DNA of 64,000 nt from Gari tellinella (taxonomy: Eukaryota; Mollusca; Bivalvia; Cardiida; Psammobiidae). Location: assembly GCA_922989275.2 (NCBI GenBank), contig OV277862.1, positions 22,549,543-22,613,542 on the forward strand, written 5' to 3'. The position numbers and the translations under genes were made by a program. Of the stretch, positions 54,760 through 64,000 are shown one piece after another (the first letter of the stretch is position 1; each line of letters starts with the position of its first letter). The notes under the pieces were generated by a model. The model had not been told where the DNA came from, did no database searches, and worked only from the letters and a program-made list of their open reading frames with translations.

Positions 54760-55440
54760 TTTCCCAGCATTTTAGCTATGGCATTATAAGAAACCCTCTG
54801 ATCTTGGTCTACACTATTTGCATAGGACAAGTATACTCTTCACAGGTACACTGTTTGTTATTGATGTAAATATGTGGCACTAGATTTCAATGCGTTCGTT
54901 ACAATTTATTGCAACATGACACACAGTGAAGACCCTGATCAGAGGGTCCCTATTAGGAAACCTCTGATCTGGGTCTACCTTGTTTGCATAGGACATGTGT
55001 ACTCTTTATAGGTACACAGTTTGTTAATGATGTATATATGCTGCACTAGGTTTCACTGCAGAGTTTGTTACAATTTATTGCAACATGACAAACAGTGAAG
55101 ACCCTTATGTGACACTAGATTTCAATGAGTTTGTTACAATTTATTGCAACATGACAAACAGTGAAGACCCTTATGTGACACTAGATTTCAATGAGTTTGT
55201 TACAATTTATTGCAACATGACAAACAGTGAAGACCCTGATAAGAGGGTCCCTATTAGGATCTTATAATCTGGGTCTACACTGTTTGCATAGGACATGTGT
55301 ACTCTTCACAGATACACTTTTAGTTGATGTGTATATATATGGCAGTAGGTTTCATTGAGTTTATTGCAACATGACAAACAGTGAAGACCCTTATGTGGCA
55401 CTAGGTTTCACTATGATCTGGTTCTTCATTGTTTGCATAT
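54760..55440. repeat. M11-derived repeats with a 66-bp tandem section
   Basis: Several copies of GGGTCTACACTGTTTGCAT and TACAATTTATTGCAACATGA. Between about 55086 and 55240 a 66-bp unit (ACAAACAGTGAAGACCC.., GATTTCAATGAGTTTGTTAC) is tandem. Because 66 is a multiple of 3 it stays open as a 22-residue peptide repeat, which I take as incidental. Confidence 0.7.
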
Positions 55441-55539
55441 GCTATAATCAAAGTAGAAATCTTCTACATGATATAGTTCTGCTTAAATTTCAAGTCCATT
55501 AAGCTTTCCCCCAATGACCCATCTGATCTTGATTTCCTG

Positions 55540-55960
55540 TTACACCATATCCTGCTGCATAAATCTGCTGGTCTATCACTCTTCATTCATGAATGGAGTT
55601 TCTTAAAAACAAAGATGTCATATCTAAAAATAGAAACATGCTGTCACTGTCTATAATTTTGCACTAACAATTCACATTCAATTACAGTAACTTTCACGTA
55701 AAATATAGCTACTAAAAATCTATCCTCTACAGAATTACCAAACAATAATTTAAACCGTATCCTGCTGCTCTGTGAGTTTGAAATGATAGACTCTTGTATA
55801 AATCTACTACTCTTCATTCATGAATTGAGTTTCTTAGAACAAAGATGTCATATTTAAAAAGAGAATCGTGCTGTCATAGCAATTGCAGACTGTGTCTATA
55901 CTTTTGCACTAACAATTCATCTCCAGTAAAACTCGCTACCCAGGGTGTTTTTTACCCTGG
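55540..55960 (+). repeat. Direct duplication of about 200 bp
   Basis: CTCTTCATTCATGAATGGAG .. TTTTGCACTAACAATTCA occurs twice (55580 and 55812 starts), diverged. A pogo-like end CAGTAAAACTCGCTACCC follows at 55936 without a partner. Confidence 0.5.
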
Positions 55961-56001
55961 ACGTTTCGCTATCCGTACATTTTCGCTATCCCCAATTTTT
56001 T

Positions 56002-57375
56002 AGCTCACCGGTGAGCTTTTGCAATCCTTGAATGTCCGTCGTCCGTCGTGCGTCGTTCGTCGTCAACAATTTTAGTGTTTATTCTCTAGAGGCCACAATA
56101 TTTATCCAATCTTTCTCAAACTTGCTCAGATGGTATATTGCTATAACAGTTCGGATGAGTTCGATTATAGTTGAAATTGGACAAATGGGTCATGAGTTAT
56201 CTACCTTTGAACTGCTGAAAATGCCATATTTAACAGTGTTGACACTCTAGAGGCCACAGTATTTATCCAATCTTTCTAAAACTTGCCCAGATTGTATATG
56301 ACCATAAGAGTTCGGATGAGTTTTATTTTGGTTGAAATCGGACAAAAAGATCAAGAGTTATCTACCTTTGAATTGCTGAAAATGCCATATTTAACGGTGT
56401 TTACACTCTAAAGGCCACGGTATTTATCCAATCTTTCTAAAACTTGCCCAGATTGTATATGACCATAAGAGTTCGGATGAGTTTGATTTTAGTTGAAATC
56501 GGACAAATAGATCAAGAGTTATTTACCTTTAAATTGCAGAAAATGCCATATTTAACAGTGTTTACACTCTAGAGGCCACACTTTTTATCCAATCTATCTC
56601 AAACCTGCTCAGATTGTATATGACTATAAGAGTTAAGATGAGTTTGATTATTGTTAAAATCAGACTTATAGGTCGAGAGTTATGTACCTTTGAATTGCTG
56701 AAAATGCCATATTTAACAATGTTTACACTCTAGAGGTCACAAATTTTATCTAATCTTTCTTAAACTTACTCAGATTGTATACTACCATAAGACTTCCGAC
56801 GAGTTCAATTATGGTTGTAATCGGATCAATAGGTCAAAAGTTATCTACCTTTGAATTGCTGAAAATGATATATTTAACAGTGTTTACGCTCTAGAGGCCA
56901 CACTATTTATCCAAGCTCTCTCAAACTTGCCCAGATTGTATATGACCATAAGAGTTCAAAAAAGGGTGATTATGGTTGGAATCTGACAAATAGATTAAGA
57001 GATATCTACCTTTGAATTGCTGAAAATGCCATATTTTACATCGTTTACACTCTTGCAACTACAGTTTTCAATGGATTTTGATTATACTTGTACAAAAAGG
57101 ATGTAGCTATATGTTCTCGAAGGAGTGCAATTATTGTTGAAATGTAATCATTGTGGCAATATTTACCTGCCCTTGATATACTTTGAAATGCTAGAAAAAG
57201 GCTTCATTTCAGTATTGTTTAGGCTTTAGTTATCTGCCTTTGATGTACTCTACTATACTACAGTAGGTCGACAAACTTGAATGGATTTAGAATAAAACGG
57301 GTGAAATTCAAAGGTAAAGCTATCAGGCTTCATTACAAATGGTGAGCGATATCAGGGCATTCAGGCCCTCTTGTT
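56002..57375 (+). mobile_element. HINE-A copy, complete
   Basis: T6, AGCTCACCGGTGAGCTTTTG (hairpin shortened by a deletion), TTCTCTAGAGGCCACAATAT core units, terminal CTACAGTAGGTCGACAAAC, GGTGAGCGATATCAGGGC and CCCTCTTGTT. Sister of 30400-31775. Confidence 0.9.
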
Positions 57376-57619
57376 TTATTACCTAACCAAAATTAATTTT
57401 TTTTGTTAATGACTTATCGTAGTTTATTTACCCTTAGTAGGGCCTACTCTAAGATTTAAAATGATTAAATTAAAAAGTTTAATGATCTGAAAGTTGCAGT
57501 TGAAAATGAAATTAGTTGTCAATTTTGAGTACTTTATTAAGGTATACAGCGGTTGTCAATTTTGAAAGGCGCTTCTGAAATTTTAATTCTATGCCATGAC
57601 CTTTCTTTATGTGAGAGAG

Positions 57620-57904
57620 AAATTGTTTATTATAGTGACATGTGATATTTACATAACAAAATACAAATTATCAAAAGTAAACACATATAATCACCCGGCC
57701 CCATGGGCCTATATATCACCTTAATAATATAAACATACAAATTACAGTAAAGTTTCAGAGTGTTAATTAATAAACTACTAAAACATTGATCCGTTTTTGG
57801 AACCTACACCTGTAAATATATTGATCTATGTAGTTATGTCATTTCCCCATGCTGTATGTTTATACCTGGGTGATAATAAAACATTTGTTCTGTTCTGTTC
57901 TGTT
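57620..57904 (+). repeat. Putative LINE 3' end with (TTCTG)n tail
   Basis: AT-rich sequence ending GGGTGATAATAAAACATTTG and a short TTCTG repeat. This is the form of CR1/RTE-like 3' tails. No open frame precedes it. Confidence 0.5.
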
Positions 57905-57911
57905 ATTCATC

Positions 57912-58104
57912 TTGGAACAGTTTAAACGTTTGTTATAAACTGACTCAAATAAATTGATTCAATCTTGCAACAGTTAAAACGTTTGTTATAAATTGATTCA
58001 AATAAATGATTTCATTCTTGCAACAGTTTAAACGTTTGTTATAAATTGACTCAAATAAATTGATTCAATCTTGCAACAGTTTAAACGTTTGTTATAAATT
58101 GTCA
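57912..58104 (+). repeat. Tandem repeat, about 53 bp, 3.5 units
   Basis: Units of CAACAGTTTAAACGTTTG .. AAATTGACTCAAATAAATTG, with one unit carrying TTAAAACG and a shortened end. It ends 16 bp before the Tc1-type element. Confidence 0.85.
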
Positions 58105-58233
58105 AGTATATACACATATACACTCAACGACATTTATAAGTGTGCAAGTATATAAATACCATTTATTCATTTATTCTTTAATATTTTTCAAACAAATTTG
58201 GCACATGCATTGTATACACCACTGCCAATATAA

Positions 58234-59491
58234 CAAGAGCACCGCAGTGCGGCAAAATACGCCCGTCACAGCCGGCGGGTGTCAAAGTCGTCCAGACTCA
58301 GGCCGACTGGAAAAAGTCGCCCGGAGTGTAGGCCCGACTATCGATCTCAAAAAGACTATGCTGTAGTATTGCGATAGCTCAAGTACTATCCCGATAGTAT
58401 TGCGATCGTCAAGAAAAAAGTTCTGTTTTTTTTTTAAAATGCCCATTTTTGACAATAAAGGGGGCATAACTCTGCTAAAAATAGTTGCCAACGTCTGAAA
58501 TTTAACAGGAACCAAAATTCACAGGTGCCTTCCCTGTATGATGAGAAAGCTAAATATGAAATTTGGTTACAATAGACAAAATGTAAGTAAAATTATTATC
58601 AGGAAACAATATATTGTTAAAAAAATTGTGTGAAGGGGCATAACTCTGAAAATACAGAGTCAAACCAAAAACCCGTAATATATATTAAGTCACTTCATTC
58701 ATTGTATCACCATATCAAATTTGAAATCAATTGAATCAAAAATAAAAAAGTTCTGTTTTTTTTTTTTAAAAATGCCCATTTTTGACAATAAAGGGGCATA
58801 ACTCTGCTAAAAATAGTCGCCAATGTCTGAAACGCGAACTCGTCCGAACTATTGTGGTATGGAATATTTGTAGGAAGTTTAATCAAAATCGGTCAATAAA
58901 TGAAGGTGAGAGAGCACTAAGAAGAAAAGTTAACGGACGAAGTGTGGCTTATTTTAAATTTTAAGGATGTAAAGGGGCATAACTCATAGAAAAATAATTT
59001 AACAGGAACCAAATTTCACAGGTGCCTTCCCTGCATGATGAGAAAGATAAATATGAAATTTGGTTACAATAGACAAAATGTAAGTAAAATTATTATCAGG
59101 AAACAATATATTGTTAAAAAATTGTGTAAAGGGGCATAACTCTGAAAATACGAAGTCAAACCAAAAACCCGTAATATATGTTAAGTAACTTCATTCATTG
59201 TATCACCATATCAAATTTGAAATAAATTGAATAATTAAAAAAAAAGTTCTGTTTTTTTTTTAAAAATGCCCATTTTTGACAAAAAAGGGGCATAACTCTG
59301 CTAAAAATAGCCGCCAACGTCTGAAACGCGAACTCGTCCGAGCTATTGTGGTATGGAATATTTGTAGGAAGTTTAATCAAAATCGGTAAATAAATGAAGG
59401 TGAGAGAGCGCTAACAAGAAAAGTTAACGGACGGACGGACGTACGGACAGCGCTGGGTATACCATAATACGACCGTCGATGACGGGCGTAT
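58234..59491 (-). mobile_element. HINE-B copy 2
   Basis: Read on the minus strand: T5, ATACGCCCGTCATCGACGG, GTCCGTACGTCCGTCCG, three core units (ATGCCCCTTTATTGTCAAAA type), GACGGGCGTAT, hairpin CCGCACTGCGG, GTGCTCTTGTT. Nested in the left part of the Tc1-type element. Confidence 0.9.
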
Positions 59492-59650
59492 AAAAAGCTA
59501 TTTAATTTTCAATAAAATAGTCAACGAAACGCTCCATTGTGTAATTCAATTAAAACATAACAATGCACGTGCAAATCGAGCTGTGACCGGAAACGAAATT
59601 GCACGTGGCTGACAGTATGAGAAAATCACACTGCTATATGAAATCAAAAG

Positions 59651-59722
59651 ATGCCACGATTGTCGCTTCAAGAAAGGGCTGTAGCTATTGGCTTAATTCA
59701 AGCCGGTGTTTCTTGTCTCGAG
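59651..59722 (+). pseudogene. Tc1-type transposase, exon 1
   Basis: 24 codons from ATG: MPRLSLQERAVAIGLIQAGV then SCLE. This is the first helix pair of the N-terminal helix-turn-helix that binds the terminal repeats. Donor GAG|GTTAGT, phase 0. Confidence 0.85.
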
Positions 59723-60136
59723 GTTAGTGTCTTGTTTGTTACATTTATAAACCAATCAGTTATTTTAAAGTATTAATTTCAACACTTATTAATCGCATAT
59801 TATTGATTTACAGAATTGTCTGGTTAATTTTGCAAAATAATTTCCCATTTTTCTTAAAAATGCACTTTTAACCACTCAAACGGTTTAACATCTTGCACAA
59901 TATTCGATTTACGTAGCGATTTATCTTTACGCTAAAATATGCTGGAAATATTAATGAATTAGTGTATAAAATACTGATTTGATAGAGTGCGTAGAAAAAT
60001 TTATATTCACTTCTAAAGTTGTTTACTTTTTTCCATTAATGCCGGTTTAGTTTAAAGTGAAGTGAGCGTTGAATTAACTATGAAAATAAATCGAGCATAA
60101 AAAATCGATATTCGATGGTTTCATTAACTATTACAG

Positions 60137-60420
60137 GTAGCTAGACGAATGGCAGTTCACAGAAACACTATTAACAAACTGATACGCAAGTACAGGGCAA
60201 CAGGAAGAGTTGAAAATCTGCCTAGAAGACCCCGAGGAAGAGTGACCACCAGAGCCCAAGATCATTTTATCATAACTTCGCATCTGCGCCAACGAAGTCT
60301 GATCGCAGCCGACACCGCCAGAAACGTACAGGGCCTACATGGAAGACCTAATATCAGCAGTGACTGTTCGCAGGAGACTGAAAACTCTGAGAGCATTGCG
60401 TGCAAGACGCACATTTAAAG
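60137..60420 (+). pseudogene. Tc1-type transposase, exon 2
   Basis: Acceptor CTATTACAG. It reads VARRMAVHRNTINKLIRKYR then ATGRVENLPRRPRGR, the rest of the paired-like DNA-binding region with its GRPR-like hook (PRRPRGR). A one-base frameshift near 60347 is followed in the next frame by ISAVTVRRRLKTLRALRARR and TFK. Donor AAAG|GTTAGC. Confidence 0.88.
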
Positions 60421-61110
60421 GTTAGCCTTTCAGTTTATCAGTTTTGATTTGTTCATTAATTTATATGGCACTAGTTCGTACATTAATGACAATAAGTTTG
60501 AGAATAAAAGAAATCATACTAATAACATTAAAATTCAATGCCTGGCAGTATACAATATCAGAAAATCAAAAATATTCCCGATACTGTATTTATTTTAATC
60601 TTTGAATGACGCAAAAATAAATATATTGTGAGTACAGCGTCGCTTTCGATAGCCATATATACAGTGGAGAATCTGTTATTCTTTCCCGTTTAAACGCAAA
60701 CGTACGCAAACGCAAAGCACTAAAACGTAGAAAAACTTTTGGACAATTCTGATATTTCATATTTATCTTGGTGGCAAACAGTTTGGAGCCTGATCAGACG
60801 CCGGGTTACCCTGCGTCTGATCTGGCTCCAAACTGTTTGCACTGCAAATTATAGTTTTAGCGTAAACGCGTTTATTGGGAAAGAATAACGTTTTCTCCAC
60901 TGTATGTAACCGTTTATGACGACATGTGAGCACTGTACTAGCGAGTGTTGTGCAAAAAAACGCTGGGGTTAGTGTAATTTTAAAATAGTAATTTTAATTG
61001 GGGTTACTAGTTCGAATTTTATTGCTGAGAATATAATGTTCAATCATTAATTGTTTATTAATTATTTGTTTCTTATTCTTACGTTAACGGGTTTATATAA
61101 GTGTCTGGCT

Positions 61111-61311
61111 TTAACCCCTTCACTGCACAGCGGTTATTTTCAAACAGCTTGAGTCATGATCAGACTCCGAGTTACACGGCGTCTGATTAGGATCCACATT
61201 GTTTGACACTCATGTAGATATTTAAGTAAAATTATGTTTATTTTAGATTTGAGATATAAAAGCATACGATATTGTTTACAACTGTTGATGTCATTGCATT
61301 GAAAGGGTTAA
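61111..61311. mobile_element. M2-like MITE in the transposase intron
   Basis: TTAACCCCTTCACTGCAC to GCATTGAAAGGGTTAA, with a palindrome of the AACAGCTTGAGTCATGATC type. A second such palindrome, without recognisable ends, is at 60768-60845. Confidence 0.7.
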
Positions 61312-61591
61312 GGTTGAGAACTCCGAATGAGATTGGGCCAATGTTGGTCAACATCGGTACTCTACGGAGACCGCTCGGTAATTCTTATTAAATTTCGGCT
61401 CATTCCGAACAATGCTAAAGCATGATTACGGACGGGATGTTAATTAACGAAAATGTTCGAGCGCTGTACGTAGAGTACTGTTTTTGGTCCGGTCTCATTA
61501 AGTGTCACCCGCTTTAGTTCAACACAGATTTGGACCTATAATTGGGTTCCTGTATTGGATATATTACAGATTCTTCAATTCTTTAATACAG

Positions 61592-62151
61592 GCATACCTC
61601 TTACACTTGGCCACAGACAGGCAAGATTTGTATATAGGAGGATTGGAGAACGCTATGCACCACCCTGCATTGTAGAACAGAACTCATATAGGGGTGTTTC
61701 AGTAATGGTGTGGGCGGGAGTTTAATTACACCACAAGACGAATCTAGTGTTCGTGGACGGAAACCTGAATGCTAACAGGTACCAGGCTGAAATATTAGGA
61801 CCTGTAGTTGTACCACTTGTTAGGGGAAATAGAGGACTTAGACTTGTCCAGGACGGGGCACCTTGTCATACAGCCAGGACGACCATACAGTTTCTAAACA
61901 GAAATCGGATACAGTTTCTCCCATGGCCGGCAAAATCTCCGGACCTTAACATCATAGAAAATGTTTGGGCTGATCTACAACGCCGTGTTCGATGGAACGG
62001 TCCACAACCACAAACTCTCCAGGAACTCAGACGGAGAATCCCTACAGAATGGCGTAATATTCCTCAAGTCTGGTTCCGTAACTACGTCATGTCTATGAGG
62101 TCACGCTGCCGGGCCGTCATAAGGGCAAATGGAGGTCATACGAGGTATTAG
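61592..62151 (+). pseudogene. Tc1-type transposase, exon 3 (catalytic)
   Basis: Acceptor TAATACAG. GIPLTLGHRQAR is fused directly to FVYRRIGERYAPPCI, so some 40 residues including the first catalytic Asp (the FTDESR region of relatives) are missing. An in-frame TAA is at 61723-61725 after VSVMVWAGV. The rest is intact: VFVDGNLNANRY, LVQDGAPCHTAR (second Asp) and SPDLNIIENVW (Glu), with 34 residues between, giving DD34E. It ends GGHTRY and TAG. Confidence 0.9.
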
Positions 62152-62469
62152 TTGCTAACGCCAAATGTGTTTAACATTTCATTTTTTCTATGAAATTATT
62201 TGTTAATTTTGATTTACATGGCGTTATTTACGCGCCGTTGTTTTCGTTTATGTTTTATTGTTATTCAATAACATTAAGATCACTGTGGTGTCTTGTCTCC
62301 TGAGTACAGCTCCTCAAAATTTGACTTAGGCTAAATCAATTCATGCGTTATCAAGAATCTAATACCTGCACACTTATAAATGTCGTTGAGTGTATATAAT
62401 ATGAAATAGGCAAAGCCTACAACTGAGCGTAGCTGTCGAAGGCAAATAATAGAATAGTTGAACAAACAC

Positions 62470-62590
62470 ACCCATTACTGTAAGGTAGTAGGTTGAAAGG
62501 AAAGCAGAATGCGCCTAACGGCGTATTCTGCTTTACTAGCAACCTGCTTGAAAGCTTTAAGCTAGCATCTGCTAGGATATTAAAAATATT
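62470..62590. repeat. M1 palindrome, ends worn
   Basis: GTAGGTTGAAAGGAAAGCAG pairs with CTGCTTTACTAGCAACCTGC. The terminal TTAACCC motifs are not visible. Confidence 0.6.
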
Positions 62591-62946
62591 TTTTTTCTGA
62601 CGTACGCCACCGGACATGCAAGGGTATCTAATGACCCTGATCTTTACTATGGTGAGCCAGGAATATACGTTCGTACCTGAGCTAAACATCTTGTGTGAAA
62701 ATACCATGTTGATAGAAGTATTGTATTCTCGAAAGAAAAAAGATTGCTTAATGCAGGATTCACATATGATAGGGAAGAAAGCTAGAAAGTTGTAAGGAGT
62801 ATGTTATCCTGCATGAAGCAAAAATGAGTATCCTCACTATCTTGAGTTTAAATATTACCATAGCAATTGTCCTTTTTTCCTCTGGGTACCTCATAATCTG
62901 TTCTATTGCTCCTCAGTTTTGTAGGAGCTGTAATGAATAAGAAGTA

Positions 62947-63165
62947 GGGGCCCGTCTTACGAAACTTAGTACAACAAATAATCACATTATACATGTAATT
63001 CTCCATGTAATCTTGTCTCGTGAAATCACTTGTGAATTATCTGAAAAAGAGAATTCCAAAGAGCTGTCACAAGATCAGTTAGTTGGAGAAATCAGAAATT
63101 AGTTGTATTTCAGTTTTTTGACTTACAACTATTTTGTTGTACTAAGTTTCGTAAGACGGGCCCCC
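62947..63165. mobile_element. M4 MITE copy 3
   Basis: GGGGCCCGTCTTACGAAACT and its inverse AGTTTCGTAAGACGGGCCC, nearly perfect over more than 20 bp, with inner arms around GAATTCCAAAGAGC. The best-preserved termini of this family here. Confidence 0.9.
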
Positions 63166-63505
63166 TGATATCCAGCTTTTGAGTTTGATCAGATTTTGAT
63201 TATTCACATTTGAGCTTTTTTTCTGAAGTGAGTTTTCGCCATTTTGATTTTTACCCTCCACTATCTGCAGAAGCACACCACAGACAATTATTTGTTTATA
63301 GGAGTTACAGGTTGATTTTTACAATGGAAATACATCGAATCAATGTAAATATAGACATTTTTTTCCTACAAATGAATAATATTCAGGAACATGAGATATT
63401 GGCCAACAACTAAGACATCAATACAGTGGTCAATTGACCAATGACTACACAAACGATTTGAAGAAATAGTTTTCCCTGAAAAACAAAGTTTTAATATGGA
63501 CATAA

Positions 63506-64000
63506 AAAAGGGAAGTTTATATACAGCCTCACAGGGGTTTGTTGTCAGTTACAACTGGTGCTTCCAACTGTTTTGAAAATGACAGCTTTGACATGAATGC
63601 AGCGTTTGGGTCTGATACAGAAGAGTTTATTTTACTAATGGTACTTACATTTGTGATTATAGCAGTGCAACTAGACGAGATGTTCGCCATCAACAAAGAC
63701 ATCAATACATTGTAGCAATTATTGCTGGGATTGGGAATCAGACTCAATGAAATGATGACAATTGGCAACGTGACTTGTTGGTCATCAACAAAGAAATAAA
63801 TATAGTGGTGGGTGGACCGAATAATACAAACAATTTCAGGAAATAGTTTTCGTAAAAAAGGGAAGTTTATATACAGCCTCACAGGGGTTTGTGTCAGTTA
63901 CAATTGGTGCTTCCATTTGTTTTGAAAATGACAGCTTTGACATGAATGCAGCGTTTGGGTCTGATACAGAATACTTTATTTTACTAATGGTATTTACATT
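63506..64000. repeat. Direct duplication, about 350-bp spacing, running off the window
   Basis: AAAAAAGGGAAGTTTATATA through CTTTGACATGAATGCAGCG and 'ttactaatggta' occurs at 63506-63656 and again from 63855 to the window end, about 95% alike. On the minus strand each is open: SKINSSVSDPNAAFMSKLSF then SKQLEAPVVTDNKPL and stop in one copy, shifted near the end in the other. I cannot say whether this is coding or satellite. 63166-63505 holds nothing I recognise. Confidence 0.65.

Larger units (their letters stand above)
58121..62392 (+). mobile_element. Tc1-type (DD34E) transposon, defective
   Basis: Terminal inverted repeats CACTCAACGACATTTATAAG.. (about 26 bp and more) at both ends, TA at 58119-58120 and 62393-62394. 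It contains a three-exon transposase, a reversed HINE-B, and MITE-type palindromes at 60768-60845 and 61111-61311. Without the HINE-B it is about 3.0 kb. Confidence 0.92.

Overview
This window looks like a repeat-dense, AT-rich piece of a bivalve mollusc nuclear genome, probably a heterodont clam. The basis is inference from spliced animal genes separated by kilobase introns and from many short palindromic transposons of the kind common in clam genomes. Nothing resembles bacterial operons, phage or CRISPR.

Three host genes are visible, all as exons that are small relative to the surrounding repeats. (1) BLOC1S4/cappuccino (+ strand), exons at 9797-9868, 13240-13341, 24680-24796 and 29957-30130. 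Phases match and the protein aligns from the helical core to the C-terminal tail; the first exon is not found. Its second intron uses a GC donor. (2) An unidentified + strand gene with a secure last exon at 44655-44836, a likely penultimate exon at 43426-43537 and a possible earlier one at 40910-41021. (3) A P2X7-type zinc-binding cytoplasmic ('ballast') domain gene on the - strand, exons 49978-49774, 47753-47538 and 45822-45669. Phases match across both introns, but there is one frameshift in a C/G homopolymer and one in-frame TGA.

The rest is mostly mobile DNA. A degenerate two-ORF LINE occupies BLOC1S4 intron 2 (about 13.8-20.7 kb). Its ORF2 is split by two later DNA elements, one with TTAA and one with TA target duplications; removing each with one target copy restores the frame exactly. 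A Tc1-type (DD34E) element with matching terminal repeats and TA duplication spans 58121-62392. Its transposase is in three exons and is disabled by a frameshift, a stop and an internal deletion that removes the first catalytic Asp.

The commonest sequences belong to four families called HINE-A to HINE-D here. All share one layout: a T5 left flank, a subterminal inverted repeat, usually a 5' hairpin, a GTCCG-rich microsatellite, a core that is usually tandemly repeated, the second inverted repeat, and a 3' hairpin ending TCTTG (or CTCG) then TT. This resembles Helentron-associated elements. Several MITE families (M1 to M11, my labels) fill the introns and nest in each other. The deepest stack is at 30.1-34.7 kb: M5 holds M8, which holds HINE-A; next to it, M1 holds HINE-B, which holds both a foldback element and HINE-D, and HINE-D holds a further MITE. 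There is a 56-58 bp minisatellite at 22.35-23.68 kb, several shorter arrays, and at least four tRNA-like SINE pieces.
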